From contig CAJNOJ010000037.1 in the NCBI GenBank assembly GCA_905250025.1, forward strand, positions 310,001 through 374,000: a stretch of 64,000 bases of DNA. Direction: 5' to 3'. The notes below the pieces were generated by a model, which was not told where the DNA came from, did not search any database, and saw only the letters and a program-made list of their open reading frames with translations. The DNA comes from Adineta ricciae (taxonomy: Eukaryota > Rotifera > Eurotatoria > Adinetida > Adinetidae). Both the position numbers and the translations under genes were made by a program. Below are positions 1 to 9,292 of this stretch, one piece after another. The stretch's first letter is position 1, and each line of letters opens with the position of its first letter.

Positions 1-345
1 GATCTTGTGCTGATCTCAATAGATATTGGAGGAGACCGATCCAAAGAACAATCTTAGCTTCGATATGTGTTCGCCATTTTAATCTTCTGTCTATGATGAC
101 ATCCAAGTATCGAGTCGAATCCAGTGGTTTGATTAATGTGTTTTCAACTTTAACTATCACTAGATTTTTGTACTTCTTCCTTGGATGTAAGTTGAAGTGA
201 ACCAGCTCTGTTTTTGTTGGTTGCAATTTTAGTTTCCATGACTTGCATCAACCTTCGAATGCATCGATGGACTTTTGAAGTCTGAATCTAAGTGATGTTA
301 AGGTGTGTCCAGACGTCCATAACGCAGTGTCGTGGACGTATTTAT
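1..345 (-). mobile_element. Decayed non-LTR retrotransposon reverse-transcriptase fragment
   Basis: Read on the minus strand this stretch translates into a piece typical of LINE reverse transcriptases: a TALWTSG-like segment just after the catalytic region, then KLQPTKTELVHF, HPRKKYKN and STRYLDVIIDRRLKWRTHI, which resemble the conserved block late in the palm/thumb of CR1/Jockey-like elements. An in-frame TGA interrupts the block between the SIDAFEG and CKSWKLKL segments, so this copy cannot code. The fragment runs off the left edge, and its other end fades out near 345, about 40 bp beyond the PAXX stop codon. No poly-A tail or target duplication was found. The RT identity is fairly safe; the clade is a guess. 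Confidence 0.75.
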
Positions 346-386
346 TATTATTAAAGTAAAACAACTTCTGAAAACAGAAAACACTG

Positions 387-1260
387 TCAGTCACTGTCGT
401 CATCGCCATAGCTGACACCGGTTGCAGCTTTGCGTCGCTTTGTACTTGGATTAATCAAACTCATTTGTGTACGATCTTTCGATTTCATTGCGCTTGTTTT
501 TTCGCGAGTGGAATCGGATAGTTTGCTACTTTCTGACGTTCGTTTTGTCGAGACGTCTCTGATTTGTGCTTGTAGTGTTTTGACTTCATTTGACAATTGT
601 TCATTACGTTTGTGAACATGAAAAAGAATTCGAGTTAGAAATGGTGCTTTATTTTGTTCATCAAGACATTCATCCAATTGAAGCGTGATCGATTGTTTCG
701 TCTTTGAATGGACAAATGTGACAGCCAGTTGTGGTTTGTTATCCGATTTACTCAATGTAAAGTCGGATTGAGTTAAATGTCCGGCGAGAAAGTTCATAGT
801 TTCACCCAGTTCGACTAGATCCAAAAGACGAGTATTTAGTTGAAAGGTACGTTCGTCTAATGATGTCGACCACAGCGTAGCTGACTCGGAATTATGTGAA
901 CATGCAACTAACTAAAGACATGCGTAGTTTTATTTATCAGTGTGAAGCTAGCACCAGCAAACTAAGAATTTTCTGAAAACGAATTCTCGTCGATAAAACC
1001 GAGTGTATTCGATGCAGAATCACTTGCTTTTATCGATGGGAATTCGTTTTCAGAAAATCCTTAGTTTGATAGTGCTAGCTTCACACAGATGTTTTATTTT
1101 CTATCTCTTTTCTTTCATTTACTTGTAGTGTCTTGCTCTTCGGGTCGATCAAGGAAGCGAAGAGAATATCATCAGTATGCGAGCCAAGTTTCAATGGTTT
1201 TTGTGTGACAATAAAATCAAGATTCGCTTTACGTAAAAGTTCAACGAACGCTGATGACAT
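387..1260 (-). CDS. PAXX: PAXX-like non-homologous end-joining factor
   Basis: This is a two-exon gene: exon 1 at 1260-1123, exon 2 at 911-387, joined in phase 0, giving about 220 residues (human PAXX has 204). PAXX is an XRCC4-superfamily protein that binds Ku at DNA ends and stabilises the end-joining complex in the nucleus. Three features support the call. The head domain contains an LWST motif (as in human ELWSTCFT). A helical stalk follows, around residues 120-150. The extreme C-terminus reads SLINPSTKRRKAATGV followed by an acidic tail, matching the Ku-binding tail of PAXX (SLINP..K...GGV). The ATG at 1260 follows a pyrimidine-rich AG acceptor and lies only 50 bp after the upstream PARG stop, which suggests trans-spliced or operon expression. 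The intron holds an inverted-repeat element. Identity rests mainly on the two motifs; the N-terminal exon is less certain. Confidence 0.8.
941..1085. mobile_element. MITE-like element with ~58-bp terminal inverted repeats, inside the PAXX intron
   Basis: The left arm begins TGTGAAGCTAGCAC and the right arm ends GTGCTAGCTTCACA. The two arms stay complementary for roughly 58 bases with a few mismatches, including the shared GAATTC and TTTTCAGAAAAT stretches, and leave a spacer of about 30 bp. The trinucleotide CAG flanks both ends (938-940 and 1086-1088) and may be a 3-bp target duplication. The element has no coding capacity. It lies entirely between the PAXX splice donor (1122) and acceptor (912), so it should be removed from the mRNA. 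The family is unknown; a foldback or MITE-type non-autonomous DNA transposon fits best. Confidence 0.8.
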
Positions 1261-1310
1261 CTGAGATTTATCTGAAAAAAGACAAGATTAAAAAAATCAA
1301 CATATTTGAT
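1261..1310 (-). promoter_or_regulatory. Candidate spliced-leader acceptor between PARG and PAXX
   Basis: Only 50 bp separate the PARG stop from the PAXX ATG. On the minus strand this interval is T-rich and contains a strong pyrimidine tract ending in TTTTTTCAG, a few bases before the ATG. Bdelloid rotifers are known to add a spliced leader by trans-splicing, and downstream operon genes need exactly such an acceptor. A cis-spliced 5' UTR intron is the alternative, but there is little room for one. Confidence 0.5.
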
Positions 1311-2724
1311 TTAGTCGTTCAATTGCGAAAGCGTCTGTTGAAGTTCATCAAGAGATAAAGCAGGCACTTTAAAAACATCGGCAAATGGTTGAACATTGCC
1401 GTCTGCATTGTGACTTTTGTGCGAATTGTGATCGTCAATGATGGCAAAGACAATGTACTTGAATGATGTGTGGTAATCTCTCGAGATTACTTCTTGAAAT
1501 AGTTGGGCTAGAGCGAAGAAATGAATTCATATGGTAATAGATAAACAACAAACAAGCGATTTACCCATATGATTTGGAGGATTCTTAAATACACCACTAA
1601 ATAAATCGACATATAGTCAGATAAATGGATATCTATGATCTCTTACCATCCCATTGCGGACAAAACTAGAATATCGTGTCTATTTTCAAGTGCCATGCTA
1701 CAGATCGCGCTCATCTTCTTCTTTGTATTTTCAATGATGTTCTTTCCACACAATTTCAATTTTCCATCTGAATCGGTTTCAGTCGGCGGATCAGAGTAAG
1801 CAGCACACGAGATAAACGAGAGATATTTTGGTCCATCGGGAAAGAACGGGTATCCATTCGTTTCGGAACCACGAAAAACACTCACGCCAGGAGAATACAT
1901 TCCACCGAACTACAACCAAATCAAATTGTATATTTACGTATGAACGAAGTTTTCTATGTACTTCAGGAACATAATAATTTTCACTTCGAACACTGTCGAA
2001 TTCATGATAAGGGTCTTCAAGACATTGACACAAGTTAGTACGGCGATGAAGATTCTCTTCTTGAGCACCGGCACCTAAATATGATCGAAAATTGCAAATA
2101 CGATAATCTGTGAGTAACAAACCGTTTTTCCAACCACCACCCGGTTTGTTTTTCGATGCCATATTCAATACAACAGGATTTGAATGAGGAAATCGAGTTT
2201 TAAAACAAAGAGCTACATCAAGACAGTCGCCATTGACAACGAATATCGTCGATGAAAATTGAAGTTGAGAGTCTATGTTGTATATATGATCATTCCTGTA
2301 TCGTCTGGTGATTCGAGCTGCTTGCGCCATTCTTTGCTTATCTAGGTGTATTTTTGTACCATTAGGAAGTCGATAGAAGCTAGAGAAATGAACAGGTAGA
2401 CCTATTTCATTCCGAATAGGAAAAAAGTCTCTTTTACTGGTTGTAAATAGCATTGATGGTTTGTATTTGAACAACTTTACGCATCCAACGTCGTGTATTT
2501 GGCCGAAGTCTGGTCGAATTCCATAATGCAGCGAACTGCTCATGATCGTGAATATGTCCAAGTGCAAAATCACGTGCTTGATCGTCATTCGACATACGCA
2601 TTAGCTCTATTTCCGAAAATGATACATCTGTTGGATCTCGCAATGCTGATGGAATTTGTAGACCGAATGGCGCTGCGATGGGACCATTCTTTTTGTTATT
2701 TCGTTTCGATACTGCTGACGCCAT
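1311..2724 (-). CDS. Bacterial/fungal-type poly(ADP-ribose) glycohydrolase (TIGR02452/DUF2263)
   Basis: The gene has about six exons starting at ATG 2724 and ending at TAA 1311-1313. PARG hydrolyses poly(ADP-ribose) after DNA damage. The catalytic loop is PGGGWKNGAGAQEE once an in-frame intron (about 50 bp, donor after the AAN codons, acceptor CATATTTAG) is removed. This gives the family signature GGG-X7-QEE with both catalytic glutamates. Downstream are the YSPGVSVFR, SFISCAAYSDPP, ICSMALENRHDILVLSAMGW and FAIIDDHNS segments expected of this compact family. The N-terminal exon (residues 1 to about 95) is a family-typical helical lead-in. Introns show that the gene is eukaryotic in structure, although the family is commonest in bacteria and fungi. 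Its neighbour PAXX starts 50 bp after its stop. Confidence 0.85.
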
Positions 2725-3831
2725 GATTACAATTAAGTGTCAAGTTAGTCGACAAAGAAGGTATTCCATAATCAAATATACATACATACGACTGTTCTTT
2801 CGTCAGTTTCATAGAAATGATGAAATTCACCGATTTGATCATCGTTTTTACGTCCAACGATCATTAATGACATAACTGATATTCACTTTTTTGAAGGACA
2901 TTCGTTTCGTCATTATTGCAAAAATGCAGACGAAATGAAATAAACTTGACTTCTTACTTTTGTTCATTGTTGACAGTGAATCATCTTTCAAAAATAAAAT
3001 CTCTCCGAGTTCTTCCATATGGCTTGTCGATTGACATATGAAACTGCAGCAATATAATAGTAGAGGTCGCGCACGCACATGCTTTCCTTCTCATCTTTTA
3101 CTATATGCACAAGTTTTGTCTAGAATGAGTTTGTCATGGTCTACAACGTGCTGTTTACAACTTACGACGTAGAATAATCTTTTTTCTGAACTTATTCACA
3201 GATGTTCGGTGAAAATTAATTAGTATTTTCCTTGGAACTTTATTGACTTTGTTTTCAAAAACAGTTTTATTTCACGTAGAAGAGAAACAATATTTATTCA
3301 TCAAAGAATTTCAGATTCATAAGAATACATGTTTCGGAAGAGCAGTTTACTTTGGAATTTTTTAGTATTCCGGAGGACATTAGTTCAAAACTATGTACGG
3401 GTGATCCTGTCAGTTCTTCAATGTTGAAGGCGAAGTTGAATATCACCAACATTTGATTTCTAATAAAAAGAAGGACAAAAGACTACGAAATCGGATGCTC
3501 ACGGAGTGTCAAGATGAGTGACAAAGGGTAATTTGTCTTGTTTTCTTTTATGAGGTTTTTATTATAAACAAACGAAGACAAGCAAATAAGTTGGAATATT
3601 GGTTTTAGTCGACATTGTCTTGAACGAAAAACTAACATTTGACAAAAAAAAACAATGAGTATTTGAGCCAATAGTGAAAACAATCGTCTCATCCCCCGAT
3701 ATTATTGATTCGAGCAAAGAGACCGAACAAATATGGGAGAGTGAGAAAGAGAGACAATATAAGAAGAGAAAAAGTCTGTTATATTATTACTTCCTTACGA
3801 GATACAGTTCAGAATCCTTACACTCATCGTC
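2725..3831. other. Intergenic, PARG to neuropeptide gene
   Basis: This is the divergent interval between the PARG start and the neuropeptide start, so both promoters should lie here. The only coding-like trace is a short plus-strand frame of about 57 codons ending at 3456, preceded by a TTTCAG acceptor at 3311-3314. It has no recognisable similarity and no obvious partner exon. Otherwise the sequence is AT-rich, with no repeats seen. Confidence 0.4.
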
Positions 3832-4340
3832 ATGTTGTCATTATTTGGTATACTCTCATTATTCAATTTCTTCTTCAACTGACTTCAATTTCTATCTTCA
3901 GGTTTTACCCAACGTGCTTCTAGTATTCTAAAATCAAATTGGTTCTTGCTCTTTGCAGCACTTATGCTGATTAGTAAACAGATTTCTTGTTTGTTTTCGA
4001 CAGGAATCATTTGTTTCATTTAGTTTGCTCTACTTGTGTTCATTCGAAATCAATTGATGTTGATCAACTACCAGAACATCAAGTGGTCGATAATTACTAT
4101 CCAAATATTTTCTTTGCTGATGATTCAGATTTAGTTGTACGAGCATCCCCGCGTCTTGGCCGCGCTTCGCCTCGACTTGGCCGTGCTTCACCTCGACTTG
4201 GTCGACGCGCACATTCACGCTTAAATAATGCCGGCCGATACTACAATGGTGATGACGATGCCGTAGATGATTATCAAAATGACGTCGATTCTTCGATGCC
4301 AGAACGACGAGCTTCGCCGAGACTTGGCCGCTCTGTTTAA
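3832..4340 (+). CDS. Neuropeptide precursor with four ASPRLGR repeats (PRL-amide)
   Basis: The three-exon model is 3832-3847, 3902-3973 and 4024-4340, and all junctions keep frame (introns GTATAC..TTCAG and GTAAAC..TTTAG). The N-terminus then forms a signal-anchor-like stretch, NWFLLFAALMLIICSTCVHS, ending at a plausible signal-peptidase site. After an acidic spacer come three tandem ASPRLGR heptads. A region containing AHSRLNNAGRYYNG and many aspartates follows, and then a fourth copy preceded by RR. Glycine followed by arginine is the usual amidation/cleavage signal, so the predicted product is ASPRL-amide in four copies. The PRL-amide ending resembles the protostome PRXamide (pyrokinin/neuromedin U-related) group. 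It would be secreted from neurons or gland cells. At DNA level the repeats are 21-nt units that vary at third positions, so the peptide is conserved. The assembly of exon 1 is an inference. Confidence 0.85.
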
Positions 4341-4440
4341 GTTTGTTAACAACAAAGCAACGTTTGGAAAAAGGAAGTTTTCTTCTTTTATTAAACTATG
4401 ATTTATTATTGCTGTAATGAGAGTTTCAACCGAGAGATGA

Positions 4441-4470
4441 AATAAAGCAAATATTGAAGATCTCAATAAA
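4441..4470 (+). terminator. Polyadenylation signals of the neuropeptide gene
   Basis: Two AATAAA hexamers (4441-4446 and 4465-4470) lie 100-130 bp after the precursor stop codon on the same strand. Confidence 0.55.
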
Positions 4471-5147
4471 GCATCACATGTAGCTTTCGTATTGGTTCAT
4501 GTGAGAACAGAAAATACAGTCTGATGTCCTTTTCTATTATGACAAAAGACACAAGTATTCTGAAGATGAAATTCAAACAGACATTACTTATCGATAGTAA
4601 AAGTGCTAAATATTGAGAGAAAAATCCATTCTATATGGATGAATGTATCAATATCACGATCATCATCACTTTGTTGTAAGAAATTACGCCAGTTGTGTGA
4701 GTATTATAGACTGATGACATTTTAGCTGTCTTCCTATGCATGATGAAACTCAAATCACAAAAGAATATATCCTCGCTACAATATAACTGAATCTTTTCTC
4801 TTCCTACTCTGTCCACTTCTATTTCTAGACATGCGAGGGTGTGGAAAATAAAGTTATTAAGATATCGTGTAACCGTGATTAAAGTCAAGATAAAAAAGAA
4901 ATATTGTTTGAATACGTCTGTAACGATTACATCAGTGATTCCACCTCTATAGGTATTTTTTAATCTTCATCACACAACAAAACGTGATATGAGCAAAGTT
5001 CATTGAACACTAGAAAATTTCATCGATCATAATTTCATAAAATGACAAACAGCTTTTCAGTTTTCCCTTATATCTCAAAGTTACACATTGAGAAGAGTAA
5101 TAGCGATGTAATTCTTTCTTTTATATACAGTTTCTGAATATATTCAT
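4471..5147. other. Intergenic, convergent gap
   Basis: This interval lies between the neuropeptide 3' end and the 3' end of the first STELLO-like gene. It is AT-rich. I see no coding pattern, repeat or RNA gene in it. Confidence 0.4.
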
Positions 5148-7094
5148 TCAGTGGCAACGATTCGGCGAATGAGGAATGTGTGCTACGACGGTACCATGAT
5201 CAATCGTCATTTTTACTTTCCGATGATTTAGATAGAAATATAAATAACGTTCTGGATGTAGATCGCGTGTTATACATTGTCGAAACGAATAGTATCGATT
5301 CATGTAAACTTCAACGGAATCGATTGGACCGATTGCAAAGCCGTCGTCCACTTTCGAACTGAAGCGATTAGGCGGTAGAATTAACGTGTCATTAATATCA
5401 AAGGGTGACGATCGTTCAAATGTGGACGGTATCTTTAGAAATTCTATGTCAGCTCGCGTCCGTACCATTAGATCATACTTGACATTGTATTTCTTCTCAT
5501 AGTCACGAACCATACTAAAACAGTTACTCAGCCCAAACAGCTGTTGATAGTAACGAGGTACCTTGAAAGAAGGCTGGTCCACATTTGCATCTGTCGTACA
5601 CTTCGGTGGAAACTGCGGATCCAGCTTTGGGATGTTCTCAAACAGTACCTTAACTGTGAAGTTGGAGTATCGAAGTGCTTCGATCAAGCGAGTACGTAGT
5701 GGAACTGTTGGTAACTGTGCAATAATAGGTTCTGTTGATGACAAGTACATGAACACGTCTATTTCACCATTGAGATGCGATTGAATTGCATCACTTGTTT
5801 TCCTCCATGCTTCTTCCACACATTCGATCAGTCCTGTCAAACAAACAGCTGTTCGCCGACGACGTGGTTGTTGCGAGTCCTACACGGTACGAAGGTAAAA
5901 GTAGCAAAGAAAATGGTCACTTTTATCTGTTACCTTTGATGGTGTGATTGTTTTGATAGTTGGATAAACATATTTCACTTTTGCTAAGTCTTCAACCCAA
6001 TTTTCTATTATACGCATCTCACGTACTTCGCAAAATTTATGTTTCACCATGTCCGCCATCAGATCCCGTATTCGTTCCACTAGTGTTGCCTTTGATGATG
6101 TCCATTCGCTCAGATATCGAACTAGTTTACTTGTCTTTTCATCTTCTTGCACTGTCTGCCCATAGTTTACTGGCAACACCGAGTTCATCCGACTCACGGC
6201 AGACGAATGAAACACCAAGTGGCCGCCAACATCCCACAACAATCTTTGCACCCACCAACTTCGCCAGATATGTGAGTATGTCTCTGGTAGAGGCAATGCC
6301 CAGAAAGCATCATAAGTGAAGAGCACATTCGTTGATGTGAACGGTGCAAATGTCATCGGTTCGACAGCCACTGCTGGATGATCAACAAACGATGAGCCAG
6401 TACTACCAGTTGCAAGTGGTGTCGGAATATGCTGTTGAATGAGTGGGCGGATGGTCTCTCCGTAGGGAAGCAGCTTTCTGATGGAGGACCATCCGTCTTG
6501 GGTAATGTTGATGAGTTCTTGTTGTGGGAGACCTGGCAGCGAAGAGTTGAAGTCCGCTGTGAACGTCGGCAGAATGTTGACGAACGGTGATCGCTGTCGA
6601 CGAAATGCAACATGGTGGATGTCTTGCGATTGATAGTGGCGCAGTCGAAGATGCGATAGATGAGTGTCAGGATGGAGCTGATAGATGACACGAGCGCCAT
6701 GTTTGATAGCAAGAAGGTAGGCAATGGTGTTGATGTTTGTTGTTCGAAATGAGAGTGTGGCGAGAAGTTTTGAGTTGAGAAAAATGATGGTGAGGTTGTT
6801 GGGAGGCGGGTTGACGCGTGGATGATCACCGGTAAGAATGACAGAAACATTTGGTTGGGGAGCGGTGAGATATTGCTGGAGTTGAATAGGATTCGATAGT
6901 ATGAGCCAATGTGTGAGTGGCGGGATATCGCATGGCTCGCCTTTTTTAAAATATTTATTTAAAATTGGATTCGGAGATTCGAAGTATACGTATATTGAAG
7001 GCGCGATGAACAAGATGATAATGGCTAAACATGTCGCACTGACTTGATGAGGAAATCGATGATAGAATATGTTCAAGTGCTGTTTCAGGAGCAT
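5148..7094 (-). CDS. STELLO/DUF288-like Golgi glycosyltransferase, copy A
   Basis: This is a two-exon gene (7094-5934 and 5879-5148; intron GTAACAG..GTGTAG) of about 630 residues. The N-terminus has one hydrophobic anchor (about residues 20-40, ATCLAIIILFIAPSIYVYF), as in type II Golgi proteins. The central part matches the STELLO (DUF288) family: WLILSNP near the start, then AFWALPLP and HIWRSWWVQRLLWDVGG. The second exon starts with RTAVCLTGLIE and has RTRADIEF and DDGFAIGP segments, which resemble a second glycosyltransferase-type domain with an acidic metal-binding-like motif. STELLO proteins in plants bind cellulose synthase; an animal role is unknown, so only a sugar-transfer role in the secretory pathway is inferred. 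It is paralogous to the gene at 9293-11187, and near-identity starts abruptly around codon 65. Confidence 0.7.
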
Positions 7095-7859
7095 TTGGTC
7101 GGTAATATCACGATTTTATGTCTCGAAAGAAATGGAAGCAGTGCTTAGGGTACTGATTTTTTGAAAGGGTAACTCTAGTATTCCAGAGATTGATGCTGAA
7201 TTATTGAATTGTTGTAGGAATGATTGTATCTAAAAAAAACGTGGACACTTTTCCTTCACACTGTGCGTTGTCTTTTAAGCACACGAAAACGATACTTCGT
7301 CAGAGAAGGCTTCCTGCTGAGGTAGGGCAATACCGTAATTTTCATTTTTCATCTTTGGATGTATCTGTAGATCGTTAGTCTAGGGTTTTTAACGTGACTT
7401 CATGATATCAAATATCAAAATATAGACGCATTATTGACTCGTACCATCGTGAGACATGTAGATGCCTGAAAGCGTGAAAGAGTTTCAGAAAGAAAAGACT
7501 TACACAATGCGATATATTAGGAAATAGCGATGTCGCTCGATATAATGAGCGCGACGATTTCAATCAACATGATATTGATGTCGTGTTTCAAACCTTCAGA
7601 ATCATCCTGTGTGGAATTATTGGAACGTGCATGCATTTTAGATTATTCGAAATGCAAATCAGCTATCAGACTGTCGAATTGACAATTCTGTTAGTCGACA
7701 CGAAGAATATAATGACCTTGGCGTGTACGTTGTGAAATGAAAAAGTACACTTTCTCATAGCAACAATTGCAACCATGTTTGTGTATTTCTTTCGCTCTTC
7801 AAAGTTGATTATATAGTTGCGACGAGTCATGTTTAAAATGTTCTTTTCTTCACCAATGT

Positions 7860-7980
7860 AAGGTGTACGGCAGGCATGATTCGAGGAAAAATTTCTTTCG
7901 CCGATTTTTTCATATTGCTCCGATGCAGTTTGATGCACTGAACTCGAATATGTATGATTTATTGAGAAAAAAAGTCGTCT
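7860..7980 (-). repeat. Inverted repeat, left copy
   Basis: Read on the minus strand this segment aligns with 8669-8790 on the plus strand. Shared landmarks are ACGACTTTTTTTC, ACATATTCG, GCATCAAACTGC and ATCGGCGAAA, in the same order and spacing, with roughly 80% agreement over about 115 bp by eye. It is probably the remnant of a transposed or duplicated segment. Confidence 0.65.
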
Positions 7981-8668
7981 TCATAGTGAAAATCGAAAAA
8001 TACGGCAAAAACCTGTGGCTCCAAAAAAAAACATGTCTTTGTTAGGATTTTGTTGTTAGGGTTTCAAAACTTTTTGCTATCGCTTTGGAATATTTTTCTC
8101 CTGATTTAACATGAAAATCTGATTCTAGGAGACTAATTTTTGAGTGTTCGGTTCATATCTTTATCATTAAAAAATTTCGCTTCTGTCAGTGCACGAAATA
8201 GTTGAGTCCTTCACATTGAAAATACATTAACTCATTTTCTACTGAAGATGGGTATTTTTTTCTTTCACCATTCGACTTCATAGATGCTAGAGATATATTC
8301 CATGTATTTCCTTTCCTTAACTCACTTTCATTCTCAAGATTTTTTTGGTTATTTTTCGACGTTTCCTATCGTACATGTGTTGTCTGATTTTTAACAGCGT
8401 TTTTCGCCTATTCTCTTTTTTTCAGTCAATTAAATGTTTATAATGATAAAGTTCTTTCTCACAATCGTTTCAAATACCTATCGAACTGTTTTTTTTATTA
8501 TTGGTCATCTCGACTGAGTTTATTCTGAAGTGATCTTCTTCCATTAACGTAGCAAAATGCCTAGGTATCTTCTGAGATTGCTTCAAATAAATTCCCAATA
8601 TCCAAAATGCTGATTATGTTCCTTAAAAAGTCTTTTGCTGTTCCATCTTCATTTAAATCATTTCCAAA

Positions 8669-8790
8669 ACGACTTTTTTTCCTCAATAAATCGTACATAT
8701 TCGGATTCAGCGCATCAAACTGCTTCGGATCCTATGAAAGTATCGGCGAAAAAAAATTTTTTCTTGAATCTTGCCTGGCGTGCGTCCTAC
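8669..8790 (+). repeat. Inverted repeat, right copy
   Basis: This is the plus-strand partner of 7860-7980, about 690 bp away in opposite orientation. Similarity stops on both sides, so the pair is not the ends of an obviously intact transposon. Confidence 0.65.
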
Positions 8791-9292
8791 GTAGATATAA
8801 AATATCTTTTAACTTACCTTGTCACTTCTTCAGTCTCCTGTTCCGAAACACTTGTAGAAGCTTCGATAGTATTTTGCTCATTGTTTCTATGTGTTCGCGA
8901 TCGGTTCATCGTGAAACCTCCTATACCTAGCACACTACCTATCTTAATATAATCAATTAGAAAAACCAGATTCTCGACGAGATGACAAATAAAACATAAT
9001 CTTTGAACTCTTAGGTTCTACATCTTCTTTACATAAATAATCAAGCGACGGTGACTTTATTATCCGAAAATACTTAACAATAAAACGAAAGAGAAGCTCG
9101 ACATTGGAACCGTTGCATAAGCGTTATTGGACAGTTACTTTATCAACAATTGACATTTAGCGTATCTTCAGCAAAAGCATGTACAATTACTCAACAAGAA
9201 AAGGTTAGTACCCATCGCCATATAAACAGCCAACAAACTTCATCACAAGGAGACGAATCGGTTTTTCACATAGTGCTTGTTTCGACGCATCA

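Larger units (their letters stand above)
7095..9292. other. Spacer between the two STELLO-like paralogues
   Basis: This 2.2-kb AT-rich spacer holds no convincing gene. It contains a diverged inverted repeat (described separately). The duplicated identity of the flanking genes does not extend into this spacer: the bases after each stop codon and before each ATG differ. Confidence 0.5.

Noticed and set aside
430..615. Plus-strand ORF opposite PAXX
   Set aside because: Antisense shadow of the PAXX second exon.
3283..3456. 57-codon plus-strand frame with an acceptor at its start
   Set aside because: It looks mildly protein-like but has no ATG, no compatible upstream exon and no family signature.
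6353..6850. A 165-codon minus-strand frame conserved in both STELLO-like copies (also 10488-10985)
   Set aside because: It overlaps the STELLO coding frame entirely, and its conservation is explained by near-identical DNA in the two copies. No start context or family match.
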